A stretch of 64,000 nucleotides of DNA from Holothuria scabra (lineage: Eukaryota > Echinodermata > Holothuroidea > Aspidochirotida > Holothuriidae). The stretch lies in NCBI GenBank assembly GCA_037179385.1, contig CM074194.1, forward strand, positions 1,071,001 to 1,135,000. Reading direction: 5' to 3'. The translations under genes were made by a program, and so were the position numbers. The notes under the pieces are model-generated. The model did no database searches. It worked only from the letters and a program-made list of their open reading frames with translations, and was not told the origin of the DNA. Below are positions 22,777 to 34,400 of this stretch, piece by piece. The first letter of the stretch is position 1. Every line of letters begins with the position of its first letter.

Positions 22777-23463
22777 CAGGGCTGATGCAAGGATTTGGCC
22801 GAGGGGAGTGGGGGTGGGGTTCTTTCTTTCCCTGACGGGGGTCCAGCAACTTGAAGGGACGAAAAGGTTCCATATAACGAGACCGGGTCTGTAATCATAT
22901 TTTCAGCTTCTTGAAATGTTGAATCAATTCTTAAGGAAGTTTAAACCATTTACGAGAAATATTATGATTAATCATAGGGATACGGGAACATTTCAGTTGA
23001 TACCGAGGGGGGAGGGGGGATTTTTGGCCCCAAAATGAAATGAAAATGACATTTTTCAGGCATATAAGTAGGATCTAGCAGTAGCGTTTTTGAGTTTGTG
23101 ATTGCAATGAAATTTTCACCTCAAGATACATTAGCAAACTGCAAAGAGATAAGAAAGTCTTAGTTTTATTTTATTGCCCGGAAAATTTAATACTCCCTGA
23201 AAGACTATCCAGGCAGAGTACCACCATTGGTTGAGGCGGGACCGTAAATAAAATTTGAAACGACCCCTCAGATGACCGGATATGGCACTTCTCATGCGTG
23301 TAAGTAAAAGCTAAGCAGTCGTTCTGTTGAGCTCTTGTTTTCAATAATAGAAAACATCAACACCCATCAATCACCCATCCAGTATAATCAGTAGTTGTAG
23401 GTTTTTTCGTCCTTCCCCGACGGGATGCCATGTCCCCCGGTTCCCACTTCGAACAACTCCCCC
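22777..23463. mobile_element. hAT-A-related element, short copy, ends eroded
   Basis: It starts CAGGGCTGATGCAAGGATTT, like the hAT-A left end, and finishes with CCCCGACGGGATGCCATGTC and CCCCCGG, like its right end. The interior holds the unit words AGTAGGATCTAGCAGT and CGACCCCTCAGA, and a hairpin module. The target duplication is not clear. It is about 0.7 kb, so most of the interior is missing. Confidence 0.5.
23212..23246 (+). repeat. Hairpin module 8, eroded
   Basis: AGGCAGAGTACCACC followed by TTGAGGCGGGACCG. The stem is largely lost, but the downstream CGACCCCTCAGATGACCGG confirms the family. Confidence 0.5.
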
Positions 23464-25407
23464 ACATAATCGCAATTGAGTACATTTTGTATTCTCATTT
23501 TGTTGGAGTTTGTGTAAACTTAAAGCAAGCAAATGACTGTCATCATATCATCACATCATAAATATTGCATTGTCGTCTTTGTTTTCAGTTCGATGTTATA
23601 AGGATACTGAGATTCCCGTGGACGGTCGGGAGAGGATGCTAGATGTTAGATGCACTCTAAAACCAAACTTTTTTGGTTCGCCCAACAACTAGCAGACCTA
23701 ACTAAGCAAACCAGAAGTGGGAGTGGGGCAAGAACAAAGGGGATATCCCCTCCCCCCGAATAGCGTCACCACTGTCCACATTATAAATCAAAGAAATTAC
23801 GGAAGGTGCATTATTTGAGCTTTCGAAAGTTTGGGTAGTAATATCATGCTTGACATAGGCTTCATGAATTTCTACATCCTCAAGGAGAATCAACTTATTT
23901 CTTCAAGGGAACTTTATGCTCTATTAGTTGAAAATTCTATCAATAAATCAATTGAAAATGTTTCAAAAAACATCACTTTCTATGGAAAACGAAATATTTT
24001 CCTTCTTTTAAAAGAAAGCAGAACCGATTTAAAACCTGTTATTTAAAATATTCTTCCTCATTGGAAATAACATGTACTTTCAAATTCTTGGCTCTCAAAT
24101 AAAGGTTTTAATCCAATTTTTATAAAATAGTGGATCTCCCGCGCTATGGTAAGCCCCCAACCAAGACTGCCAATTTCGCAACAAAATTGGCTAAATTCAG
24201 ATTTTGATATTGCATGATACATGTTTTCATATTGTTGGCAATTTTAGAGGAAACACTTGTTTTGCCTATCCTGCTTTCTCGTATGCATGTGGTACTAGCT
24301 AAGTCCGTAGTCATGAGAAGTAAGGAGATGGATGCACAAAAGAACTCATATATAACCAATAAAAAAAATAAAACTTGCCACTGCTTTGCATATTTACAGG
24401 TATCGATCATAGAAAACAATTTTGCTTGTTGGCCTTCATGAGGACGTATCTCTCCTCCTCTCGTATACCTTGAGGAGCGGGTCATGTTGTCTCACCTCCT
24501 TGGATTTCAAAACTACCAGAAACGGGACATGGCTGAACAAGGAATATTCCTAACAGTCTGCTACGTGGTATACCTCTCGTGCTGTTATTTACTGTCACAG
24601 CTCCCGCGTGCTGAAAGTAACACATCTGCTTGATGAGGTACACTGTGTACCCCCACCCCCACCCCACCAGGTGCATGTAAACCAACATTCTCAACAACAC
24701 GAAGTGTGACAAAGAGGATACGGGGAGACTTCGCACGAACGCATGTAATATGCTTCACAAAAGCAACTGCCGAAGGCAGATTATTTAATTTCATGTTAAT
24801 TATATCCTGCAAATAAAATATACCCTTATTGCGGTTGCCGTCGCATTGGCGAATGGATGTACTTTTAGGGTTAGTCACATGCAACATTTAAAGCCTTTAG
24901 GGATGATTAAATGTATAAGACACCCAAACTCATTTCAAGTTTATCTTTATTCTTTTGTATATTGCAGTCCATTTTATTAGACGCATGACTTTTTGCACGT
25001 ATGCATTCCTTATAAGGTGAACGATGAAAATTGAAGGTTTGTTTAATTTGATGCCATATGGAAGATAAGGCTGGTAACCATACTAAATTAAAAAGCTCGA
25101 ACTTTTCCGTAAATCTTTTTTGCATTAGTGATACTTTTATCACAAGTAGTATGTTAAAGTTAACTATTTTAAGGATTGAGAAAAAGTCAGAAATACCAGT
25201 GTCGAACTTTTGTAGCACTTTATCCCGCGAGGTGGACGAACGTTTTTCGTTCAGCACATCGCTACGAGAGGCCAGGGTGGCATGCAACTGCAGAGGCGCT
25301 AGGTAACCTAAGTGCAGACGTGGAATCGACTTCGCCTTAACCGTAAAAATCTAGCCAAATGTTATGAATATGGTGCGTCTACAGATAAAAGTACGACTAC
25401 TTTCTGA
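23464..25407. other. No gene seen; unassigned sequence
   Basis: Open frames of up to 126 codons on either strand have no recognisable domains. A C-rich run (CCCCCACCCCCACCCC) lies at 24650-24668. I saw no repeat family. Confidence 0.35.
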
Positions 25408-25702
25408 CTAAAAGACAGCCAATCCTTTACCCCAAAGTACAATTTTTGTAGAAGTCTTTACAGAAATTCTCAATTGACGCATCTCTTTGATTGTCAGCAA
25501 ATTAAAAAAATGCACATTAAAGTAGGCCATATTACACAGCACGGACTGTGCCGAGTCTGTTCTGATTACCCACTGGGTCTTTTGTTTGAGCATTCTGAAG
25601 CAATAAACTGAGATTGTGTGTGGATAACGATGAGCTTTAGGCAGTTGTGGGAGGAGTTTAAGTAACCGTTAGGAAAATCGGAACTGTCCGGGGGATTGGT
25701 CT
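25408..25702 (+). mobile_element. MITE B copy 4
   Basis: It shares TTCTCAATTGACGCATCTCT, TTACACAGCACGGACTGTG, GAAGCAATAAACTGAGATTG and GTGGGAGGAGTTTAAGTAA with the 31297 copy in the same orientation. TTAA is preserved at the right end (25703-25706) and eroded at the left. Confidence 0.75.
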
Positions 25703-28384
25703 TTAATGCTGGACCAGAGGTTTATATTTTAAATAGACATGGCGCAAATATTTCCGTGCTCTGGACTCTCCAAAAGTCTCCCATGTCACTGAAAACGGCA
25801 CTTCCGGACCTATGCACCGCATTAAATGAGGGAAATATTATAGATATCGTAAAATACAATACCAAATAAAACAAACGAACCATTATGCTCAGAGGGCGGG
25901 GGAGGGGCCGTTCCTCCCCTTGGCTACGCGCCTGTACCCTCAATATCGAGTTCGAAAACTATCTAATCTTTTATGTCGTAATTGTCTTTTTCGTAATAGA
26001 CGTAGGTCAATTGAACGCAAGTGCATAAGTTAGATAGCACTTCTTCAACTGAAAGCAATTGAACCTAAGGACAAATTAATGTGTTCCAAATAAAAGCACA
26101 AAATCCTTTTGATTGTTTATTTCTGATTAGGGGTAGCGCCAAAGTTTGAAACTTGTAACAACTTGTTTCTGCAACAGCCACATTCGGTGAAAAATTCACA
26201 TTTTTATGAGAGCGCCTCAGGAGATATGATGACGTATATGTAGTACAGTGTTTTGCTCTTATAAAAGGCTGACTTTAAAAAAAAAAAAACAAATATTTTC
26301 AACTTCCTACAAAATAGCCCTTATAATTTCAATTTCTTTTAGCATCCAAAAGCAGTTCCAGATTTTTAGTTTTACCCATTTTCTTTTCGAAACTTCGCCC
26401 CATATGCTCATAACATTTAATTTTTCTCCAGTTGAAATTTAACTTAAAGCAGTATAGTGGTGCCACCAGCCCTTAACGTTCTGGCTTCGCTCTCCACTCG
26501 CAAATCAGTGCGAGCTCGGTGCATTTTAATGTTGACCGCATTAAAAAACACATGGATGTAATACCGCACACCTTCACAGTAATTTGCGCAGAACTGGGTG
26601 ACAAATGGGCCTTATCAGTTTTCAAAAACAACAGAAGAGAGAATTTCGTTGAAATATAGAATTTTACTATATCACTAATTTAGTAGCTTCTCAATTTGCA
26701 TGTAGGGAGGAGAAACAGAGGAACTGGAAAGGTTATAACGCCTCCGCTTTTGACAAGGGGGTTGTCATCACAATTACGATAACTCTCGTTTTCATGTGCC
26801 TTAGACCTCTAAAGATATCATGATCCATTGGACCGTGGACTTCAGTGTGTATCAGCTGACGTCCTAAATGAGAATGTAAACGAAATTGTCTATTTTGACC
26901 TATGAGTTAAATGCATGAGTTACATATGATATTGGTGATATGGATATTGATAGACCATCGCAAGTGTGGAGGCCGCCTCCGTCCATCTCCGCCCTCCACC
27001 CCTCCGCCCCTGATTTAATGTATGATGCTCATGTACAGCAAGAAACAAGACATATAAATGGTAATTTCTGTACTTCGAACGCTATACCACCCCAAGACTA
27101 CTATATATAATAATTTATCAACAAATGGTGACTTGTGCGCATGCGATAGCATAAATTAACTACAAGGCCATTGCCATAATGGATCTTAATCAGCAAATAA
27201 AGCGATCTTAAACGATAATTTCATCAGGGCTTTCAACTATGATCATGTAGGTCTATCAAGTATCATATAAATTGTGAGAAAACTTACACTGGACTAACGA
27301 ATGATTGAAATCGGTATGAGGACTGTCCCCTCGGTATCCAACTAGACTGATTTCATTTTCACATTTATTTCACTTAAGTGTACCTCAATTTAATCACACG
27401 CTTGAATGGCTGGGTAAATCTTTGTACTTGTCAAGGTTTTGGAAAGAAGCAAATACGACGGCCGACAAAATGCCATTCGCGGAGGCCTCCAATATCGACT
27501 ATCATTTTTATGTCAAGTGTTGCCTTAGAGGAATGAGTTTGGTAATCTGCAACATTTCAAAATGTTCCTCTCGTGATATATCAGAGCATGGGGCTAACAC
27601 GGCTCTATGATCAGAGCATACGAAAATCTGAAACAAAATTGGAGTTTTCTTCATTTACGAAAAAACGGGTAACATACGAAAATATTTATTTCTTGAAGTT
27701 CATTCATAGATAGATACTTTAATATAGGCTACATGTAACTTGACACACACCGGCGTTACCAAACGGGACTCTCTCAGGGGTGGTGACTTTCTGCCCGACT
27801 ACAGGTCCTACTCAATGCATAATTTCCTCCCTAATGAGGCACCGAAGTCTGCCCGATTCACAAGGTTTTGGTTAATTGGGCTGCAGCCCCTCGCCCCCTG
27901 TCCCGTTCGGCCATGCACACCGACTGCCCCTGTCCCGTTCGGCCATGCACACCGACTGGAACCTGGCTGTTTAAAGTATCTTATTCGAAGTGGTCTAAGG
28001 GTATAGGGAAGGGAAACGATCATTGAGCCTTCATCTGCTCTATTTAATTTGGTAACGAGAAAGTTAGATCGTTCAAGATAAACCCCATTTTTCAAGATTT
28101 TCCCAATTTTTATGACAACTAGTTTTACGTAACAAAAATATAATATTCCTGCTAGGAGTACTGTTTTTCAATTTTTCTTCCATAAAAAACAGTGTTTTAA
28201 GTGTTTTCTAAACAGATCAAACGCACAAAAAATCGACATCCTTCTGTCAAACCGTCCTCGTTGTCGGGTTTCGGGCCGGTAGCTTTCCCCTTCCTCCTCG
28301 ACGAGTAACTCCCCTTCCCGTTGGAAAACTTTCGTGTCATCCCTTATGATATTTTCTCCATTTTACTTTGATCTGTTTAAAAGA
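25703..28384. other. No gene seen; one element end and a short tandem
   Basis: GGGGAGGGGCCGTTCC followed by CCTTGGCTACGCGCCTG at 25900-25934 reads as the right terminus of a hAT-like element whose left end I could not find. A second GC-rich end-like stretch is at 26968-27010. The rest is unassigned. Confidence 0.35.
27895..27958 (+). repeat. 32-bp unit duplicated in tandem
   Basis: TGTCCCGTTCGGCCATGCAC occurs at 27899 and 27931, with an identical continuation ACCGACTG. The exact match suggests a recent duplication. Confidence 0.85.
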
Positions 28385-28540
28385 GTTACAGCCCTATATT
28401 CCGACACCCCTAAATTCCGACAGATTCATTACATTTCAGCACAGGCTTAGTTTCGAAACCCCTATGTTCCGACAACTTGATTGTAGGTGAATATAGAGAT
28501 TGTCGGAACATAGGGGTGTCCGAATGTAGGACAGTTACCG
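28385..28540. mobile_element. ~155-bp inverted-repeat element
   Basis: The arms of about 36 bp are inverted: CCTATATTCCGACACCCCTA on the left and, read inward, CCTACATTCGGACACCCCTA on the right, both followed by a TTCCGACA word. The flanks TTTAAAAGAG and TTTAAGAGAG are similar and could be a target duplication. This is a MITE of unknown class. Confidence 0.6.
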
Positions 28541-29230
28541 TTTAAGAGAGTGCTATTTTTGACCATGTTTTATAAAAGTAAAAAACGAAAGTAGTTAAGA
28601 GGTAGAACGGGTGCAATAATAGTAGTGAGAATGGATCCAGGACGAGGAACTTGAAGACTCCGTTTATCAACAGTAGGTATCCGAACTATTCAAAGCCCGT
28701 CACATTGGGGAAGGGGTAACGGAAAATCAATGAAAGACTGCGAGATGAAATGAATTTGCGGCGAATGGGTGGTGTTACGTGACGAAACACCTGTGTATAC
28801 GCATCGATAGTAGATGACCATCTTTATTACCTCCGTTTGGACAGTTTCAGGGGATTTAGCTCCCAAAACGACATTCAGGTTCCCTACCACGCCCACTTCA
28901 ACCATAGATTATACAGGGAACTCTGTTGCAGCTCCCTGTAATATGATTGCATAATGCGCCAACGGTATCCCGCGTCTCTAGTATAAGAGGTGAGTAAATG
29001 GAAGAACTTGAACAGAATTACTATGGTTTAAAAACTTGAAAGACACACATATAGCACGCCTGTTTTGGCGTGTCTCTAAATTTTGCGAATCTATCAACCA
29101 CGCCACCCAAAGCCACACCCAAATCCCACTTTAGCCATTAAATCGATGTTAGTCCAAGTCATTAGGTCATTACCAAAAACTCAATATTTTTTGTCTGCTA
29201 AGCGCGTCCAATGCCATTCGAATACAGTAA
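28541..29230. other. No gene seen
   Basis: Unassigned sequence between two mobile elements. No exon or repeat-family signal was recognised. Confidence 0.35.
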
Positions 29231-29260
29231 ATTACTACCTGTGGCGTAGCCACGGGGGGG

Positions 29261-29366
29261 ATTACTTTATCAGGAGGCAAAAAATCTGTGGGGGGTCTGG
29301 GGGGCCTAGGCCCCCCAGAATTTCTTCAGCCCCCTCACAGATTTTTTGCCTCCTGATAAAGTAATT
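29261..29366. repeat. 106-bp near-perfect palindrome inside hAT-E
   Basis: The left arm ATTACTTTATCAGGAGGCAA continues with AAAATCTGTGGGGGG; the right arm is its reverse complement with about one mismatch over 35 bases. The centre, 29296-29319, is a perfect 24-base palindrome around GGGGCCTAGGCCCC. The two strands therefore yield open frames with the same C-terminal residues (FCLLIK), which is why neither frame is taken as coding. Confidence 0.9.
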
Positions 29367-30430
29367 GAAAAAAATAAAATGTTTGAACCGAAATAAACTT
29401 TGAAGTATTTCCTTCAAAACAGTAAATAAATAAAATGTGTAAAAATTTAAAAATAAAAAACAGGGATGAATGTGTGTAAAACACATTTTGTGCGCACGTA
29501 TGAAATCAAGTAATAACTTCAAAATGCCTACTTTCACTAAATTAGATACCGTTTGTGATCTGCACTGTCGTTTATTGCATTTCACTTCGAAGATAAAACG
29601 AAAGTCTCGACGACAAACTTTAATGTGACTTTGTTAGGTTAAGACCCTTTCTGTTTTTCGGATGGCTGATTGATTTACTGAAAATACAACAATCGTACAC
29701 TGGAGACCACTCTCACACGACCATTCCTATACTTTATCATACACAAAATATGCCGTAAGCAGGGAAGGGTAAGGTACTGCCTTCGGATAAATTTTCAATC
29801 CCTTCCATCCTTAACAAGTAGGCCTATGTCGTGCCTCACTCCTGCCCATGACAAGTGCCACTGTAGGACGATTTTTTTTTCTACAAGTCCTCTTTTTACT
29901 AGTTGGCACTGGCGTCCGGAGGATTTGTAAAATGTCCACAAGGTCCGGATTTCATGTGTTTCCCACATGACCCATACTTCTGCTTTGCGGTTCAATTATT
30001 TTGAGAGATTTATTCGTAGTGTTTTAATTTTGACTACGTAATGTACCGATGAACAAATACTGCACCATTTTGCACATTGTTTCTTTTGTAGTATGTATGA
30101 CTTTTATAAAATTTCTACAAAAACTAAAAATATTTTGATATTTTTCATGCTCCCCAAAAAGGGAAAATCCCAAAACTTAGGCTTATAATCAGTTCAAAGT
30201 TTTGCCAAACATAGCACCATTTTGCATCTAGGAAATCTAACGCAAAGAAAGTTTCTCAGTAGGGGGCACAACTACTTTTGGTTTTCCTGTTAAAGGGTAA
30301 GGTACTGCCTTAGGTAATCTGAAATCAATTCAAATATTGCCACATTTGCGGCTAGGTACATCCAGTTTAAAACACGTGGAGAGTGCCGTTTCCGGCCATC
30401 TGGAGGGGTTTTAAAACCCAAAATTTTCTT

Positions 30431-30466
30431 GTACGCTCCGCGCCAACTGATGGTGGCGCTCCGCTT
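30431..30466 (-). repeat. Hairpin module 9 (within hAT-E)
   Basis: On the plus strand GTACGCTCCGCGCCAACTGA then TGGTGGCGCTCCGC. It is an intact stem and the best preserved of all copies. Confidence 0.75.
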
Positions 30467-30767
30467 AGATTCAGATATTGCCGCATTTGCGATCTACGTC
30501 CTTCTGAAGTTTACAATTTTTCCCAAGGGAAGGGGAGAAACCGGTTTCCCTCAGTCTCATCCCCCAGGCCAAAGGTCAGAAGTGTCCAGTTTGGGGTCCC
30601 TAAAAAGTGTATGTATTACCATTTTTTATAGATTGATTTTTATTCTCATTATTTGAGAAGTCGCAGGCATGAGATTCGTATATCAAGGCTGGGTACATCC
30701 AGCTTAAAACACATGGGAAGTGCCGTTTCCGGCCATCTGGAGGGGTTTTAAAGCCCAAAATTTTCTT

Positions 30768-30803
30768 GTACGCTCCGCGCCAACCGATGGTGGTGTTCCG
30801 CTT
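30768..30803 (-). repeat. Hairpin module 10 (within hAT-E)
   Basis: On the plus strand GTACGCTCCGCGCCAACCGA then TGGTGGTGTTCCGC. Two substitutions weaken one stem arm. Confidence 0.7.
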
Positions 30804-30900
30804 AGATTGTCTTGCCGTGCCTGACCCTCGGAGGTACCAGGCCCCCCATTGTTACCTAGGCCCCCCAAAACCCCATCCTGGCTACGCCACTGATTACGAC

Positions 30901-31292
30901 ATGTTAAACACCAAAAGCTTCATTGGGCCATATTTCCATATCCTCTCGTTTAAGATTAACGTGCAAGGATCAGGAAGTCTATTGGCTCATCAAGGACCCT
31001 ATATACCACAAAACGCGTGAATGAACACCGACGACATATGGCCTCCTCTTAAGTTCGTCTACTTATTCCCATAGGTTCACGGACCACATGCGCTCACATT
31101 CTACACAATGGCTACGGATGGCTACAATGTGTAGCCATCCGCTTTGCGAAGCCCGAAGGTGGAGGTGGTTGCTCTGTACCGACGGGCTCGACAGCTGAAT
31201 TAACCCCCAAAGCGGACAACTTCCTGAATCAGACAACTTAAGCGGACAATCTGAAACAGAGCTGGAACAAGTTAATTTTAGTCCCGAGTACC
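30901..31292. other. No gene seen; one short perfect hairpin
   Basis: GGATGGCTACA (31116-31126), loop ATG, then TGTAGCCATCC (31130-31140) is an 11-bp perfect stem. No terminator or RNA context supports a function. Confidence 0.4.
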
Positions 31293-31296
31293 TTAA

Positions 31297-31593
31297 AGGC
31301 AGTCATTCGTCACCCCAAACTACAGTTTCAGTATACATACATCAAAACTCTCAATTGGTACAGCTCTTTGATTGGCATCACATTTAAACAATGCATCATG
31401 GCTAAATTACACAGCATGGGCACTGAGAGTGTCTTGATTACATATTATGGACTTGTATGGCCACTGGGACAAGCCATGAAGCAATAAACTAGGATTGTGA
31501 CTGGATAAAATTGAGTTTTAGATAAATGTGGGAGGGGCTAGAAGTAAGCAGGTTGGTAGAATTGGAACTGTTTGGGATGATGAAAATATGCCT
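31297..31593 (+). mobile_element. MITE B copy 5, well preserved
   Basis: A 297-bp element is flanked by TTAA at 31293-31296 and 31594-31597. The ends AGGCAGTCATTCGTCACC and, inward from the right, AGGCATATTTTCATCATCC form an imperfect 28-bp terminal inverted repeat. It differs from the copy at 52885-53179 at only a small fraction of positions by eye. TTAA targets are used by piggyBac- and Kolobok-type transposases; which one mobilised this family cannot be told from the ends. It has no coding capacity. Confidence 0.9.
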
Positions 31594-31597
31594 TTAA

Positions 31598-33221
31598 GTT
31601 CACCTTCGCTTGATTTGATGCGGAGCGGTACACTCACACAACTCCACCTGGACCAGCGCTCTTGAAAGCATGCGTTACAATCAGGTGGCTCTTTGGGCAG
31701 TGTTTTCCAGCATATTCAGTCCTAAACATGTACACATTTTTCGAGCCTTAGGAAGAAACATTTTAACTGTTAGTTTATGCTACGAACTCGCACACAAGCT
31801 TATTTCCCATTTGTTTTAGCTATATTTCATCCAATGGAAGTAGTACATTTTATCTGTTAATTTTTTCATCATTTTTACAATTTCTTCATTTTATCGTGAA
31901 GTGAAAATGTTGCTGTAAACGAAGGGTGAAAAAACGACTGTTTAGATTCTACTTACAAGCCTGGAAATGCCGTTTCCGGTAGTTTGAGTGGTCGCCATTT
32001 TTTAAAATTCTCTGTACACTCTGAGCCAACTGATGGTGGCGTTTCGTTTAGATAGCGTCCTTTCAACTTCTTTCGCCACCAATCGAACACTTGGTCAACC
32101 CCCTTAGCTCCCAAAATAAAAAAGTCTTGTTACGCTACTGAATTAGTGGAAAATGCATAAAATTTCGTGATAAATATACGGTAGCACCCTTACAGTAAAA
32201 AGGTTGATGGTATCATGCGAAAATACATGGGGAAAAAACTTCGGATACATGTGTTCTGTTTAATAAGGTGTTCTTGATTGGCTGTTTTCATTGTATTGTA
32301 TTGATTTTATTCTTTGCAAGGGTTAGGTATTAGGTAAGTGATTATGGTTATCGTAAGCCAGTTAGGAAATTTCTTGTAAAACAGTGCTCAGCACCCCGAA
32401 AAATCAGCCCTTGGATTGTATGTGGAGGGGGGTTTGGAAATAAAGACCTCAAGGACTGAGGACTGGGTTGGGGCTTTAGTGCAGGAACTGAGCAGCATTA
32501 AATTAGGAGCTGAGGCCTTTATTTGCTTGAATGTATTGGTCCGTTCTGATGTTTAGCCGCGGACAACTTCAAAATTGGCCCCTGGAAAAGACATACAGAG
32601 ATGTTCAATAGAAAGCTACTTTTTCGTAAGCGGCATCTTTTGTAGAAAGTTCCACAGGCCATTTCAACTCCTTCACCAAACCCGAATGAGGAAGTAGATA
32701 AGTTGTTTACTGCCATGCGCTATCTGAATTTCCCAAAATATTATTATTGATGCAAGTGAAGATCTAGCAGTGAATAGTATCACTTGGCAATCATGTACTG
32801 GATGAGGCACGCCAATACTTGAACGTGCTTCTTAAAATTGCTCGCCACCTTCTACATTCACTTCGACGGCGTACATCAAGTTTCCCTTGGCAATATTTAT
32901 TCAAAATATGAACTTGACTACTAAAAGATGTTTTCATGGTAAATATTTCCCCAACCTGTCAAGGTGAGACCTCGTACTGGTAATTTCACACTCAGTGAGA
33001 CTAGCAGCGGCACCTTATTCAAAGATTTTTTTATTTAATTTCGTTTCCGTGCTTGCCTGCGCAGAGAACGGATAAACGTCAGGTATATACCGTACATCAT
33101 TAAGCAACTTCGCTTAATTTAATTAAGTTAGATATATCAATGCAATTATCAGGGGAAATTCCTCTAAAAATGACTGCAATGACTTTTTTACTCTGGGGTC
33201 AAAAAGCTGTATTTTGAAGCA
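31598..33221. other. Mostly unassigned; one hairpin-module unit and an eroded element end
   Basis: The module unit lies at about 31925-32055 in reverse orientation. TTACGCTACTG at 32130-32140 looks like a decayed CTACGCCACTG element end. No gene is seen in the remaining sequence. Confidence 0.4.
32014..32050 (-). repeat. Hairpin module 11
   Basis: GTACACTCTGAGCCAACTGA then TGGTGGCGTTTCG on the plus strand. It is preceded by the family wording GGAAATGCCGTTTCCGGTAG. Confidence 0.6.
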
Positions 33222-33540
33222 GACTTACGGGAAGACATTCTCACGCTGCATCATTAAAGTATCGAAAAAACAAATTACCCGATTCTCATAACCAATGGCC
33301 CGTATTTGGCTCTAGAGCAGGATAGATGGCAAACGTTTGGGCACCGGAACACCCTCCTGTACATCCGTTGAATTAATTTGGCAATTGAAAACGTCCCAGC
33401 ATTTTTTTAACCTTTGCCCGAATATTTGACCATTTCGGGCAAATTTTTGATGAAAACCCTTTTTGCACATTCTACCCAAATGTGTCGCAGATCGTTTTTA
33501 TTTTCCATGAAAATTGTACTTTAAATATAGCGTCTTAAGT
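33222..33540. repeat. Family F repeat, copy 2
   Basis: It matches 7615-7965 in the same orientation; the match begins abruptly at GACTTACGGGAAGACATTC. Relative to copy 1 it lacks about 35 bases but has GTCGCAGATCG inserted near 33484. The sequence beyond, to about 33800, repeats CCATTTCGGGCA-type words and is probably more of the same family. Confidence 0.75.
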
Positions 33541-34149
33541 CTGTTTTTCGGCAAAGATTTGAAGCTATTAAAATAATCGGCCATTTCGGGTATTATGTTA
33601 CACAAAATTTAAAAACAGTCTCAAGAATAATTGTTTCTTTTACGCCACAGGGTTCCCAAATGTGTAGCGATATTTTCATCTCTTAACTTTTCGTAACTAT
33701 GTTACCCTTACTATGATACTTTTCCATTTTCGGGCAAATGCTTGAAAGAATTTGGATATTCGACCATTTCGGGCATTGTGTTGTGATTATCTTTGAAGTA
33801 ACGGTCATAGCTTTTTTGAGCCAATAGACCCAAATATTCTACCCACCACAAAAAGGATGATTTTGACTTGTGCATCCCCAGGAATTAAAAAAACCCTCCA
33901 TGAGGTAGAAACATGCCAGATGCTAGGAGCGCACTTCAATCCACACCAAGGTAGCCAGTTTTAGCCACTCCAAATCTCTTAGAAAATTATCCATCCTGAA
34001 ACTCGACGAGTAAAAAGTCAAGAGATTCCGAAGATATGAAGTTTGTTACAGCCTACCTGAATTTATTCCGAAATTCAGAGTGAGGCACAATTGCAGAATA
34101 CCCTGCAACTGTTTGAAGGGCGAAAATAAACTCTCCTACAGGTAATCGT

Positions 34150-34400
34150 TAATGTGGGGGTCCAGGGAGCGAAGCCCCCGGAAGCTTTGCAACTTTTGCA
34201 CTCTGAAAAGTAATGTTTGAGCCAAAGAATAGCCGAAATGTATTAAAAGCAACTTTGCTTAATTACTTTTGAAAAATTTATTTGCGACATTCAGTTATGG
34301 GGGGGGGGGGGCTGGGGGCTATGCCCCCAAAATCTCATAAAAAAATTATTGAAGGCAGGCCCCCCAGGTCCCTCCCCCCCCCCCCCGCTTCCGCCGCCTA
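34150..34400 (-). repeat. Repeat with GC-rich terminus CTTCCGCCGCCTA
   Basis: The right end reads CCCCCGCTTCCGCCGCCTA, the reverse complement of the start at 5999. Homopolymer runs flank the interior: 13 G at 34299-34311 and about 13 C at 34374-34386. GGGGGCTATGCCCCC at 34315-34327 is a short palindrome. The left end is uncertain. Confidence 0.45.

Larger units (their letters stand above)
29239..30892. mobile_element. hAT-E: 1.65-kb hAT-like element
   Basis: The left end CTGTGGCGTAGCCACGGGG pairs with the right end, which read inward is CAGTGGCGTAGCCAGGATGG. The flanks ATTACTAC (29231-29238) and ATTACGAC (30893-30900) match at 7 of 8, fitting an 8-bp hAT duplication. Inside are a long palindrome next to the left end and two reverse-oriented hairpin-module units at 30431 and 30768. 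Those units are near-duplicates of each other (CGTTTCCGGCCATCTGGAGG in both). Open frames on both strands reflect these repeats. No transposase is seen. Confidence 0.75.

Noticed and set aside
29083..29585. Two opposing frames both ending in FCLLIK
   Set aside because: The shared end is produced by the 106-bp palindrome, not by coding.
31116..31140. Perfect 11-bp hairpin as a terminator or small RNA
   Set aside because: Bacterial-type terminators do not apply here, there is no T run, and a single short hairpin in 64 kb is not remarkable.
28385..34400. LTR retrotransposon or endogenous retrovirus
   Set aside because: No pair of long direct repeats with TG...CA ends, no primer-binding site and no gag/pol frames were seen anywhere in the window.
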